A program made the translations under genes and the position numbers. Below, one piece after another: positions 23,701 to 35,300 of a stretch of DNA of 64,000 bases (within the stretch, counting starts at the first letter, position 1; every line of letters starts with the position of its first letter). This stretch comes from Gordionus sp. m RMFG-2023 (lineage: Eukaryota > Nematomorpha > Gordioida > Chordodea > Parachordodidae): assembly GCF_954871325.1 (NCBI RefSeq), contig NC_088775.1, positions 18,205,561-18,269,560 on the forward strand. The letters are read 5' to 3'. The notes below the pieces were generated by a model that was not told the origin of the DNA, searched no databases, and was given only the letters and a program-made list of their open reading frames with translations.

Positions 23701-26249
23701 TGTCCATTTAGATGAGCGGGCGAGCGAAAACCCGGCTCAATGCAGACCTCTAGTTTACAATTCAATTTTAACAATCTAATAATTTGATTCAAAAGATTAG
23801 GCTCAATGCAGACCTCTAGTTTACAATTCAATTTTAACAATCTAATAATTTGATTCAAAAGATTAAAGCCTGCAATAACTCAAATTTTACCGTACCTAAA
23901 AGTAGGAGGATACATATTGATCAGAGACTATGGTAGGTACGATTTGGCTCAACTAAGATTTAAACAAGGTTAGTTTTATTCTTAAAAAATGGCGAATTTT
24001 AACACCAGTATTTTTTACCAAATTTTCATATTTATTTTATAAGTATATATTTTTTTTCCATTTTTACCTGTTTAAAATTAATATTTCATCGGTATAAACA
24101 ATAGATTATCAGTATTAAACAGGACTTCGAACCGAACCGCGAAACGCACCTTTATAATTTTTTGAACCGTAACCGAACCGTTATAAAGAAAATATAAGAG
24201 CGAACCAAACTGTTACAAATAGTTTAAGCCGGTTCATAGCGGTTTTAAAAAATAATAAATTTTAAATTATCAACTTAAACTTGAAAATTTCCTTTGGAGC
24301 AATTTAAATTAATGATTTATTTTACAATTAAAATTTTTTACAATTAAATCTCCATTATCTTCTTATCAATCAATACCAAGTTTATTGTTTTTTTTATATA
24401 CTCAACAATTACTAATTAATTAGATATGAAATAACCTTTATGGTTAAATTAAATTATGAATTATAAAGATATAAATTTATGATTAATTTTTTTTTTAAAT
24501 CAAAATTATTAAAACCGGAACGACCGAAAAGAACTTTTATAAATTTTAAACCGAACCAAAATGAATTTCTTCAAAAAATAATCGAAATGGAGCTAAACCT
24601 TTATAAAATTTTAAACTAAAATCCGAAATGATCGGAACTACTGTACTTAACGATATGAATACCTGGTATTAAATACAAAATTGGTCGGTAATTTTTTGAT
24701 CAGTAAAAAATAAATCACCTTTCCTTTTAACTGATAATGAAATGTAGTAATAGATATCATTGAGAATCCTACTAAGAACATTACCATTTTGCAAATTTCT
24801 TAAAACGATTGATCCTCAGGTTGTTAGTAATCTGTTATCGATACCATAAACTTATAATCTCCTAAGAACAAACTAAATAAGATTTAAATTCTTATTTTCT
24901 TCATTAATATTTTTACATAAATATATTGGTAATAAAAATATTTCCTAAGTTTCGTCATTTTAAATAGAGCACTTTTCAAAAAAATTTTTTGTTTTACCGG
25001 AAATACGACACCGAAGACATTTTTTAAGTAATTTTCGCATTTTCTTAAGGAGAATTTTAAGGGCCCCAAAATGATATAAAATTTGTTACTTTATACCAAA
25101 AATATTTAGAGTATTTTAAGATTCGTTAAAAGAGGATAAAGCTCTCATCTAACTTTGAAGGCCCATAACTCAAGATATATTTGACCTAGGGCATTAAAAT
25201 TTTGATTTATTTAAAATATACAATTTTTTAACCTTCATGCCAAGTATCATCCTTTAAAAATGGTCTTTCGAAAATCACTTAATTTTGGTCGATTTGTCAT
25301 TGGAATTACTCGCTTATATTATAATCTATTTTTTATATTTATTTTAAAACCAATTAATTTTATAAATAAATTCTGTTAACTATTAAATTTTTCCCTATAT
25401 TATCCCTTTTAGGTAAATGTCTAGGCGACAATTTCTACGTTCGTTGTGATGGCACCAGAGCTTATTTTTTTACTCAAGGTAAATCTTCTTTGAATGCTAA
25501 AATATTTTCCAAAAATGATAAATTTTGTTACCTTTGTAATTGTTAATCGTTATCTCAGTTTTTAAAGGTAAATTTATTTACCTGAATTTTTTAATTATTT
25601 AACAAAATTTATTTTAAAAAATTAAGGTTTCACAACTCAAAAATTAAAAAAAATCCTATCAGTAAATCTTTTGTAATATTTATAAAATGATAAAAAAAAT
25701 TCTATCTTCAAATCTTGGTTCAAATTATTGGGCGAAAAAATCTTTAAATATTTATTGAAGATGTCTGTTAAACCTTGAAAAAAAGTATAATTTACCAACT
25801 GCTATTGTTTTATATATGCACATACCCATATTTTTTTTTATTAATTAAGCATTATCAATTACAAACATAATAAATAATGCAATGTTAAGAGTGTGTTAGT
25901 TAAAAATATTTTTATGTTTCTGTAAATTCAAACGAATGAATTCTGACGCTGCTATCTTTATAACATGATGCTATGATATACTTTGAACTTTCTGTTTTAT
26001 CATTTGAGAGATCTGGTTTAAACCGTAGTCTTTTGATTGTTGAGCTATAGCTAATTAATGTTATTAAATATGATTAATTTTTATTTTTTAGAGGAGATGA
26101 GAAACTTATTTTTAGATTTAAATGGGGGAAAACAAAACAATCAGCTGATCGAAATTCAAAATATAATGGATAAACGAATCATAGTTAACAGAAAGAAAAT
26201 GTTGAAAATGCATAGGGTTTGGATACAATGTAAATATCAAAAAATATGA
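11722..26249 (+). CDS. METTL2: METTL2/METTL8-type tRNA m3C methyltransferase, eight exons seen
   Basis: This SAM-dependent enzyme family makes 3-methylcytidine at position 32 of the tRNA anticodon loop. Exons seen: 11722-11786 ([16 protein letters not shown]), 11830-11921 ([12 protein letters not shown]), 11976-about 12100 ([20 protein letters not shown] then LFTEF), 12652-12874 (SAM motif [14 protein letters not shown], then [14 protein letters not shown]), 12929-13074 ([15 protein letters not shown] then [15 protein letters not shown]), 23862-23968 ([20 protein letters not shown]), 25413-25478 ([18 protein letters not shown]) and 26092-26249 ([20 protein letters not shown] then QCKYQKI, stop). 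The RDYGRYD and HRVWIQCKY signatures favour METTL2/8 over METTL6. All but one junction keep frame with GT-AG ends. The junction between exons 3 and 4 and the first exon are unresolved. The intron 13075-23861 is swollen by transposons; the others are mostly small. Confidence 0.92.
12101..12651 (+). other. METTL2 intron, no separate feature
   Basis: About 0.55 kb of AT-rich sequence between METTL2 exons 3 and 4. Its acceptor is probably the TTTTTCAG ending at 12651; the donor is not certain. Nothing else is recognisable. Confidence 0.5.
13633..14278 (+). pseudogene. hAT transposase N-terminal exons (BED-like), fragment
   Basis: The first exon (13633 to about 13870) has an acidic leader followed by [12 protein letters not shown] and a degenerate finger in which one Cys of the CxxC pair is lost (CLKYKKN), then [11 protein letters not shown] before a GTAGTT donor. 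It resembles the better-preserved finger exon at 57186-57420 (FLKLRKYF...CHLCKK...SSNLKRHL). A second fragment near 14160-14250 reads [20 protein letters not shown]. These probably belonged to the hAT element whose left end is at 13154. No catalytic region follows directly. Confidence 0.6.
14496..16009 (-). pseudogene. Transposon gene with Cys-rich N-terminus and DDE-like region, superfamily not assigned
   Basis: Read from 16009 to 14496, the product has three parts. The N-terminal 80 residues contain a Cys cluster ([10 protein letters not shown], later CNSCRYQL). A middle part (15357-15626) has [10 protein letters not shown] and [12 protein letters not shown]. The C-terminal 285 residues (14496-15353) contain [42 protein letters not shown], then [20 protein letters not shown] and [10 protein letters not shown]. 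This organisation is one I recall from multi-copy unannotated proteins in cnidarian and insect genomes. LDYSENY and the IIS[D/E] motif look like the first two acidic residues of an RNase H-like core, here with Glu-Ser in place of the commoner Asp. One stop separates the middle and C-terminal parts (in the same frame), and the N-terminal part is also offset, so it is a fairly recent but broken copy. No terminal repeats were identified. Confidence 0.6.
16079..16195. repeat. 33-bp tandem repeat, about 3.5 copies
   Basis: Units containing AAAGAAATGAATCAGTGTTT repeat every 33 bp and are nearly identical. They lie just upstream of the start of the minus-strand transposon gene 14496-16009, so they may be part of its 5' region. 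Confidence 0.85.
17370..17930 (+). mobile_element. Fragment related to the 48.2-50.4 kb hAT element
   Basis: The stretch from about 17480 to 17680 is similar, in opposite orientation, to about 49010-49230: both contain the AGAAAGTAT/ATACTTTCT block, the GACGCGTTTT/AAAATGCGTC region and the GATCATTTTTCTTATAT segment between them. A short translated patch reads [20 protein letters not shown]. The right part (17860-17930) has TAGC-rich sequence also found near 50040-50130. It is a truncated second copy of that family. Confidence 0.55.
18780..20600 (+). pseudogene. LINE (non-LTR) reverse transcriptase, broken
   Basis: The translated pieces in order are [15 protein letters not shown], then [20 protein letters not shown] followed by FRRLIDK (the conserved RT block 'G-RPIA-G--RRL--K'), a degenerate [14 protein letters not shown] (usual LDLKNAFN), [14 protein letters not shown], a WYLD segment where the catalytic YxDD box should be, and LTLLGSPL. 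No gag, protease or integrase accompanies it, which fits a LINE. The reading frame shifts around 19810-19950, so the copy is dead. Its C-terminal end appears at 22700-23157, separated by later insertions. Confidence 0.75.
20869..21087 (+). pseudogene. BED-type zinc-finger exon of a hAT transposase
   Basis: The 72-codon frame has [19 protein letters not shown] and a following [12 protein letters not shown], spacing that fits a BED finger (C-x2-C ... H) from the N-terminus of a hAT transposase. A GTATAT donor could follow HIK. No core domain follows. It lies in the insertion cluster that splits the LINE. Confidence 0.5.
21170..22200 (-). mobile_element. Rearranged deletion derivative of the 1241-5971 hAT family
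   Basis: It starts at 21170 with TAGGGGTGTGTCGAAACC, the right end of the hAT family in reverse. The reverse complement of the 3' transposase end follows (about 21580-21650, [10 protein letters not shown] region), joined directly to sequence equivalent to about 1500-1555 of the full element. A left end, TAGGGATGTGCCGATTTTTT, appears at 21966 in forward orientation, so the two ends are arranged head-to-tail rather than inverted. The core of the transposase is missing. The copy is non-functional and has been internally rearranged. Confidence 0.7.
22550..22697 (-). mobile_element. MITE end with repeated GTATCTAGATAC-type motifs
   Basis: Read from 22697 leftward, the sequence begins CAGAGTTGGGCAGGTCCTCC and continues with AGAATCTAGATACAGATT. 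The same start is found at 57484-57500 and continues at 62988-63055, where a hAT element has been inserted. GTATCT motifs repeat through the segment. The far end was not identified. A related GTATCTAGATA block is at about 38085-38225. Confidence 0.6.
22700..23157 (+). pseudogene. C-terminal part of the LINE ORF
   Basis: The translated stretch has [20 protein letters not shown] then [20 protein letters not shown], a Cys-Cys-His-Cys finger, followed by [20 protein letters not shown] and [20 protein letters not shown]. This is the typical end of a group of invertebrate LINE ORFs. It continues the reverse transcriptase at 18780-20600. About 2 kb of hAT and MITE sequence lies between the two parts. 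Confidence 0.7.
23734..23865. repeat. 66-bp tandem duplication spanning a transposon end and the METTL2 splice acceptor
   Basis: Units 23734-23799 and 23800-23865 appear identical. Each contains the last 19 bp of the 13154-23752 element (GGCTCAATGCAGACCTCTA), the target duplication GTTTACAA, and flanking sequence ending TTTGATTCAAAAGATTA, which includes the AAAAG acceptor used before METTL2 exon 6. The duplication therefore arose after the insertion and made a second copy of the 3' splice site about 66 bp upstream. Confidence 0.9.
23969..25412 (+). other. METTL2 intron with a probable GAACCG-rich MITE
   Basis: From about 24120 (CAGGACTTCGAACCGAACCG) to about 24650 (GATCGGAACTACTG) there are imperfect inverted ends and several AACCGAACC/AAACCG motifs, suggesting a non-autonomous hAT-type element. 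The target duplication is not exact. The rest of the intron shows nothing recognisable. Confidence 0.4.
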
Positions 26250-26346
26250 GTAAATGATTTTATTTGTAATTTATGCTAAAAGCTATTATATTTTATAAAA
26301 CATTACAAGACATCGAAATATAAAAAGCGTAGCAATTCAAAAGTCA
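26250..26346. terminator. Tail-to-tail METTL2/ELP2 3' region
   Basis: Fewer than 100 bp separate the METTL2 stop (26247-26249) from the proposed ELP2 stop (26347-26349), so the 3' ends of the two transcripts must lie here or overlap. No canonical AATAAA is obvious in either orientation. Confidence 0.35.
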
Positions 26347-29300
26347 TTATATTATTAAAAATCTTAATTTAAATCTGTATGATTTGTAATTTATATGCAT
26401 GGATTATAAAATTAATATAAATATTATATAAATCATCTATATGAAAATACCTCATCGAAATATCAAATAAATATTTAAAATCGGCAGTTGATCCTAATTT
26501 ATTTAAAGTTAACATCCATATTTGTATTGAGCTATTCTCCAGCCCAAATGCTACTAGGTATCTGTAAATATGTTTAAGATGATATTAATATTTAAAAAAA
26601 GGATATTGCCATGAGTCCTCAGATCCCTAATTAAGGAAAACACAATTGCTGGCATATATATCCTTATATCTGAAAATTAAAATTGTTTAGCAGACCAAAT
26701 AACTTTAATTGCTATATTTATTTAAAAAATGTTTGAGTTTTTGGTTAATAATTGAGATATTCTTTTTTGCAAACATTTATTTATATAATTATAGGGAAAA
26801 TTTCCGATGCGAGAGGTTGCAGTGAAGCAGACAATTTATATAATAATTAAAAATATAGCTTCATTCGATTATTATATCGAAAAATATTTTTAGTAGTTTA
26901 TCAAACTTTATTCATGCATTGAGATTATACTTCAAAATATCGTCTTCGCCATGGTATCGATAATCTTTAGAATCGACTGTAGTTATCGGATTTGACAGTA
27001 AAATCATTTGACTCTTATTAGTGTTCCAACATAAACTTTTACTTTCAACATTTTCATCTTGGGTCCATAGTATGGCCTTTATTAAAGTAAAAATCGAATA
27101 TAATAAAATTATGAGGATAAATTGGGTGAGATTCAATATTGAATAGGAAATTAGAAAAAATATGCGTACCTTTTTATCCCTAGATACGGTTATAAAATTA
27201 TTATAGAGTGTTTCAGGGCCGGATACCCAGCTGCAATCCCAAATAATCCTTGTATGATTAACTAACTTTTTTGAATTTAAGGAATTGTTCGTTCCATCAA
27301 TTTTTTGATACATTTTTGAATTATCTAATTAAAAAAAAATTAACTATGAATTTAGAATAAATTTAATTGACAGTTTAAAAAAAGAATAACGTCATTTTTT
27401 CATATAAATGTCTTTTATGTTCAAAAAAAATAGAATGACAATAAATCTATTTAAAAATGTATTACCTAATATTTCGTACACATTCCAAGATCTATCCCTA
27501 GAAACTGACAATAATAAACGGCCATTATGGCTGAAAGTCATTTGGGTTATTGTTAAAGAATGGCCACCTTCGATCGACAGTTTTCCAATCAATTTGTATA
27601 TTTTTGCGTTATCGTGCACGCCTTTATGATAGTGTGTGTAATGATTATCGCAATCCCATAAATATATATTAGCGAACTGGGGCTTGGAAGCCTGTTTTTT
27701 TTAAAATATTATCGGCATTTATAAAATAACAATTTCGCCTTAGTGTAAAAAAAAATTAACAAGAAAATAGGTTTGAATGAAGTTGTATTAAATCAGTAAT
27801 CATTATTATGCCATTAAAATAGTTATAAATAAATAAACTTTTTTAAAAATGTAGTGATTAAGAGTAGCAATGAAAAAAAAATATAACTAAATGGTTAATA
27901 GAGTTCTCAAAAAGTAACTATAATTGTATTTATACCTGGCTAAAGTGTTAAATTTTGTGAAAGTTGTTTTTTGGCAAAATATGGTCATTTTTGATGATTT
28001 TACTAACAGGGTTGAATAAATTTTCAAAAACACAAATACAGATTTAAAAAAATTTATAAATACTTTGACGAATAATTTTGCCAATCACATAAATTATGTA
28101 ATCATGTAAATATTAATATCACCGTTTTAGAGAGCTTATATTGCTCAATTCATGATTTTGGTATTTTTAGTTGAACAGATATTACAATTAGCTTTCACTA
28201 TATTATTGATTCTTGATGATACTTTGTTTACCTTGTCACAAAATTCATGAGCATAATATAATATAGAAACTCCCTTTCTTCAATTACTATCTTTCACATC
28301 TTCTAAAAACTTGTCATTTTAGTAATACTCATTTTAAAGATTCTTAATTTTTTGGGTAACTGGTCACAAATTAACATTTAAATGTGGATTTATATTTTAA
28401 GTTTATAATAAAAAAAGTATTTATACTCATCTGAAAATCGTGAAATGGTAATAAATATAATTTTTAATATTTAAAATACAAATACTTTCTAAAATATTCA
28501 ACTAAGTATAAATTTAAAAAAGTATTTAGTATTTATTCGCATTATTGCCCAATCAGGTTTCTAAAAATTAAGAAATTCTACTGAAAATAGATATTTTTAA
28601 ACATTTGAAAGATGAAAAACAATTTAAATTTTTTTTAAAAAGTAAACCTTGCAGGCAGATGCAAGAATATTGTTGACGGGGTCGTAGGCCAACGAGAATA
28701 TTTCGTTTCCATGACCATACCTTATTTAATTAAATAACATATCAAATGTTTCATAAAAAATTTACAGTTTTTTCTCTTCTGGCCATAAGGTGCTCTGATG
28801 CAACAAGTTCTCGCTAGGATATTCTGTATAAAAAAATTTTTTTAAAATCGAATTATAGATTTAACTAAGAAAGAATCACAATACTAAACTTTTTTACCTC
28901 TGATACGATAAATTTTAAACTCCAAGAATCACTCTTTATTTTTTATTATATAATCCAATAGTATAATAATAATAATCATATCCTTTATATTTTTTACAAT
29001 CAATAAAATAAAAATATTTGATTGACATTCTTTTAAATATAATACTATATATCTAAGTATAAATATTTTATTATTTACAACATAAACTATCTATATAGCA
29101 GGTCTATAGGCCCATTCCTAATCAAAACCCAAGCCAAGACGAAACTTTATAAATATATTTAAAATATAAACAACTAATTCGAAAAGGTTAAAAAAAAGAT
29201 ATGAACCGTTGAAAATTCATCTTAGGACTTGGAAACAACTTCTAAAACATAGAAGATATTATTAAAAATAATAATTCGCACCAGGCCATAATGAACCAAA

Positions 29301-32300
29301 TTTTAAAAAATCCGGACTGGCCTAATAGAATAATGATGAATGAGATATTTATTAACAAATTTTTTTTGAAAGTAAGGTATAAAATAATATAAAATACCTT
29401 CACTAAAATTGGCATTATTAACAATATTATTTCGCTCAATGCTCGATTCATCAGTGTATATGGGGAGATTCGTTAAATCTAAAGGGTTATTGCTAGCCGT
29501 TTGAGGTAATTTTTCTCCCTATATTTGAAAATATAAATGTATACTTATTTTAAATTATTTATAATATATATCGTAGGGAGGATTATAGTGTTCCATGTCC
29601 GTTTTTTCAAATGTTCAGAAGAGCGTTTTTAAAAATTTACGTGGCCTATTTTCAACAAATAGTTATTTTTTTTATCGATAATGCTTGAAATGATATTTAA
29701 TTTAAGTAACTTATAGCTTGCCCTAAAATAATATTCTCAAAAAACTTATTTTACACCTTTTTTTAAAAAAATAGCCGTATTTTAGAATATCTCATGACTA
29801 TGTGAGTTTAAGGATATGGAACATGAATTACTATAGTATTATGCAAATTAAGACATGAAACAATATAATAAAGTTACTAAAAATAATTATAGATAATTTT
29901 TTCACATTTTTATTGCTGATACAAAAGGAGATGGTAATGAAGAACTGATTTATAGGAAAGGGAGGGGGATCAATTTTGATAAAAAGTGGACCTAGACTAA
30001 AAAAGTAATCAACTTGACCATATATAAAATTGTAAATCAAATTTTAAAGAAGGAATTATATAAAAAAATCTGTCATTCAAACACTTAGGCTATGTCCTGG
30101 GTTGTTTAAAAACAGTCGTCTGTTTAGCCGTCCAATTATCATTCTCTAAACAGCCTAAAAAGAAAGAGGTCATTTAGATTTATGTAAAAAGATCATTTCT
30201 TTATACCGAAAAATTATATGAAAATAAAAAATAATTTTTATAATGTTCAAACTTTAAGAAAAATAAGATAAGGTGTCATCTTTAAAGTAATCTGTTGAGC
30301 TTGAGCTAAACAGAAATAAGTTCAAACCAGGAGATGGCTATTTATTTCTCCTTTTTATCGACATATCTTTTAAAAATTAATTTATGACACAAATTTTTTT
30401 GCAAGGATTAATTATAATTTTTGTATTGACCATTGGTATTAGTTAAAAATAAATTTAAGCTAAAACCGATACTGACCAATATCACGAGTAACGGTTCGAT
30501 AGATTTGTTTTATATATTTTTATTTTGTAGAAATTATGCAAAATGCGTTCATTTCTACCAGCGCTAACCATCAATTCACTTAAAAAAAAGGTAAACATGA
30601 TAAACCTCTATGCCACACCCATTGTCCAAGTCGTTTATACTAGGGTATAACAATTTCTTGGTCCATTTAGAAAGGTTTTGTACAAATATCCTGGGGCATT
30701 TGAATATCCTAATAATTTTCTCTTCCGCTCCTGTAGCAAAAGTAAAACTATTTAGACTAGCGATGCAATTTATATCATAACCGTGTATCTGACACCTACT
30801 GACCTCGCACCAAACCTTTTGGTTTTCCTATTTTATTTTTAAATGTCGATTAATTTAAATTATAATGACTTTTATCCAGATAAATTGTATAATTATAGTA
30901 TAATACAACGGCAACGCTATAGAGAAAACGAGTGTTAACGCCTATCCTCGCCTTCACAGTTAGGCGAATTAACAGCGATGTATGCAAAAATGAATGTAAA
31001 AATATTACATTTTGAAGTAAAAGGACTTAAGATACAGGTAAATTGGGCGTAGTATCATTCACACGAAGAGTCGTTGTAGGATCCTTTAACCCTTGAGATC
31101 CGGTAAGGGTCATAATTTACTAGATATTAATTACAATTAATTAAATTATATTAAAACTCAATATTTTTTAAACCGTAAAAATAATAGAATTTTATATAAC
31201 GCAATTAATTAATTATAAAAATTTATTAACTAAAATATAGGATAATCATTTTATAGGGAAAATAAGAAGAGCAATTATAAATGAAAATATAATTGACGTA
31301 GAGTGAAATAAAAAATGTTCTTGCGAAAAGGAGTTGTGTTAGTTTTATCTTACATAATTGGGTTAAACCCGAACCCCTATATTTTTCGTAACTACCACCG
31401 GATTCAAGACGATCTCCGGGACCTAACTATCTAATTTATAATAAATGAACACCTTACTAAGGAATCCATAAATATGAAAAACCCCTGATTAAAAGAAAAC
31501 ACAAAAACCATGTTTTACTTTTAATGTAAATGAAACAAAAGAAGGACTTTAAAAAAACTATATTTAATTTATTTATATTTAAGACTAAACAAAAGAGGGA
31601 TAAAAAAAGAACTAGTTTAAAATAAAATAAGAGAAACCATATTTAACACATTTAATCATATTTTGTATATTTCGCCGTGAATTCGCGCTAGCTTTGATGC
31701 ATGGTGACATTAATACCAAACTAGACTGATGGTTTCTTCATTAAAATTCATTTAAAAGTGCATATAAGTTAGCAGCAATGTGTTATTTTTTCAACTTTAA
31801 ATCATTTTTTGAGCGCGTTTTTAAATTTAAAAATCTGATAAGGAAATGTAATCCATCATGTTTGGAATACCCATCCTATAATTTGTGACATATTTTACAT
31901 GAACCTTCGAAGTCAATATAATTTATATTAGTTTTTCCATAGATTTTTCATATAAATCATAAATGACTCAAAAGTTAACGGGAAAATTATCTACAATTCC
32001 TAAGATAGGTATTCAAACATGCTGAAATACATTTTCAATAAAATCAAATTTATAAATGCGCTCAAAAAATGACTTAAATTCAAAAATTAACACATTGATA
32101 CATTGCCGCTAACATATACTTGAAAATTCACCATTGAACATATAGAAGAAATGTGAAAGATATTTAGACGAAATGTCGTTCAATAGTATCTAATGTAACA
32201 AATGGCATTGAGTACAGCTAACTTGAATGTATTTACCATTTAATCGATGAAACATCAGCCAAGGTTAGTTAGTATTTGTCAATGGTTTTTCCAATGCTTC

Positions 32301-35300
32301 AAGGAGCTAAATTATATTGCACACAACACAACAATTATTGGATAAGAATAAAAAAAAGGAACATAATAATGACAAAAATGGACTTCCGATAAATATATGG
32401 GACAATGCAATCGAGTGGATTGATCCGAACTAACTGATAGAAGATACTGAATAGATGTGGTATCATCATTTGTGGTGGATATACTTTGCCATGCTATATC
32501 ACTAACCGCTGAAGTGTGTCCCCCCAACATAAAATCCGTTTCCCATTCATAAACCATACCATTACCATCGTTACAAAAAACATCGCCATTTTGAGTTAAA
32601 GTTCCGATTTTTTTCCACATGTAAAATCCACCTTTTAGCGTGTGAGCCAGTATTCTATAACCAGTGGGGTCGAATATCGCTCCATAAAAGCCCAGTCCTT
32701 TGATAGCACCCAACCTTTTCTATGTACATTCATAATGATTATCAATGGCTACGTTTTTGTTTTGCTTAAATTCAAATGTTATTGTCGAATAAACTTATTT
32801 TCATGACTAATTTTAAAAGCAACGAATAAACGCTTCTGCACAATTTTTAACCGTTATTATATTGTTACAATATCGATTCATTTAAAATAGCATATTGTGG
32901 TTTACATTTACAGAAATAAGCTTGGTTCCGATTCTAAGATTTAGTATTGTAATGTTTGGTTTGGAAAAAATTGAAAATATAAGAATTTGCCCTCCATCAT
33001 GAAAAAAAAACTTTATTTTCGTAAGTGAAAAAAAACTTAAACATCTATTTTCTCATCAATTCTAAATTTTTTTAAAATTATTGCAATCCTTATTTTTTTA
33101 AAAATATAACGTATACAAATATTTTGCAATTCATGTTTACCAATTATTTTAATAAAATTAAATTGAAAGAATATGCATTAATCGACGATTAAATTAGGGT
33201 ATTTTTTTCAATAAAATATGTTATATCAGCAAACCATTGCGGAATTTACTATCGAAATATACTAAGACTGACCAACACGACCTATTAGCAGTGATAACTG
33301 AAGATGTCAAAATATTACCTTTTTCTATTTTTTGTTTTATCTATAGGCTGGATTAATAAAAAAACAACAAATCCTAACCATTTTTTTCTATTGCATAATA
33401 TAATTAATGAATAACTTTGTCAATCCAGGTATTTGATAATTCATCATATTCCCATATTATTATGGACTCGTCAATGGAAGCTGATATAAAGGATAGTTTG
33501 TGGGAATCATTTTTATCGTCTATGTGAGCTTAAAAAAATATATAATTTTTGACAGAAATAATAGTTACAAAAATGAGACATAACAATATTACCTAAGGGA
33601 TGCCAGTACACTGAATAAATCCAATTTTTATGGGCATTCAACGAAGCTTCGAGTGTTATCGAATATGTGTTTGTTAATTTCGCAATCTTATCATAATCTA
33701 AATAAAAAAATTTGAATCTTTAACATCAATCATGTTTTATATTTGAAAGAAATTCAATGCCAAGTCATATATTTTATTTAAAATGTGATTATGTTTAAAT
33801 TTACCAATGGAGCCAGAACCTTGGTAGGAAAAAAAATCAGGAACTTGTTAAAGAGCGACTAGTTCATATGATGTAATATTGTTCAAAATGTTGTGCAATT
33901 AGTTTTAAAGAGTCTATATTAAAAAAAATCCACCATTTTTTTATTAAGTTTGAAACCGGAAACAGCCTTTACCGCGTAAAACTTAGAACGTAAAAATTTA
34001 AATTAGAACGAGAATCATTTTTTAAAAAAAATATTCGAAGCCGAAATCTTCTTTTGATCAAAGTTCCAAACTTCTGTTTTACAATTTTATTTAATAAAGA
34101 TAATAGTTTTATTCAAATATCAATTTTAAAAAAGTAGAAAGTATTTTAGACCAAAAATAGCAATCTATAGTTTAATAATTTCATTTTCAGTTCCATATCC
34201 AAAGAAAATTTATGACATTTATTATATTAATCTTTATTTTTTTGTGTTTAATTTTTAGGAACATTCCAAAATTTATTTAAGGTTTGATAAGTTTCGGTAA
34301 TAAATATATATTTTGTTGCCTAAAAAAATATTACATACCGCTCAAAAAAAACTTCGCTAGTTAACTTTTGCTATTCTATTGTCGAGCAGGTGTCTATCAA
34401 AATGTTAAATTACAGGGTAACAAAAATGATATCGTCGATATCTTAACCTTTTATCATACCACTGGTTGATAAGAAATCAAGCTATTATCATAAATAAATT
34501 ATTTGTTTGTATAAAAAAGTGGAATTTAAAATTTTAGGATTGTTTATAATAATTAATTTTGGTTACGGATTTTTTATATAAAATATATTATCAAATAAGA
34601 TCAAAAAAAGTATTCTTATATAATTTTGAATTTGTTTTTCAATAAAATAAAATTTTTTCAATAACAAATTGTTGATCACCTTGGTGTCAGTGAATCTCTA
34701 TTATATAATTTTGATATAATAGACCTCTTGAGATCCTCACCAGTGAGTTATTTTTATGCACTCTGCCCCTATCTTATAACATGATTTATCTTAGTTTTTA
34801 TTTTATGTATATTCAATATAAAACATTTATAACCCTTATAATTGGAATAATATTATTAGTTAAATGTTTAATGGATGCCATTATAGGAATGAAAAAAAAA
34901 AGTTGTTGAGATCTTTATATTTATAATTTTTTGATGGGTTAGTGAATATCTTGGAGTTTGAAGGGAATGAAGTAACCCAAGTATAGACCCATATTAATGA
35001 TTTGCAGTAGACATTTTACTGAAGCCAAATAATTCTTCTACATAGGACAAAATTTTCAAATTTTTAGATATAATTAGGTTTCTTTTTGCACATTCTTTTA
35101 AATTTAGTCTTTTTATTACTATTTTTTATTTCAAATATAATGTTTAAAAATTAAAGTATTTTATGTTATAAATAAAATTAAAGTATATTTAATAATAAAT
35201 GAAATAACATAAAAAATAACTGTATATGATTAGGGTAAATATATATGATTAAAATAATATAATAAATAAATTTTTGGCTCAAAATAATTTAAGTACTAGT

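Larger units (their letters stand above)
13154..23752. mobile_element. 10.6-kb hAT-like insertion filling the METTL2 intron
   Basis: The left end TAGAAGTTTGCAATGGGCCAG and the inward-read right end TAGAGGTCTGCATTGAGCCGG match at 16 of 21 positions. The flanks GTTCACAA (13146-13153) and GTTTACAA (23753-23760) match at 7 of 8, as for a hAT target duplication. Both subterminal regions are rich in GCCC/CCCGC repeats. The interior contains hAT-type BED exons near the left end and many later insertions (DDE-like gene, LINE, hAT derivative, MITE). Without it the METTL2 intron would be only about 0.1 kb, the usual size here. The ends support one original insertion, but interior ownership is partly unclear. 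Confidence 0.7.

Noticed and set aside
23625-23858. Protein with duplicated [20 protein letters not shown] segment
   Set aside because: It is a translation of the 66-bp tandem duplication and transposon end.
26912-27313. Open frame ending at 26912 as the true ELP2 C-terminus
   Set aside because: It reads through an intron at 27077-27169, and a clear later ELP2 exon (YLVAFGLEN, 26451-26561) lies downstream with proper splice sites.
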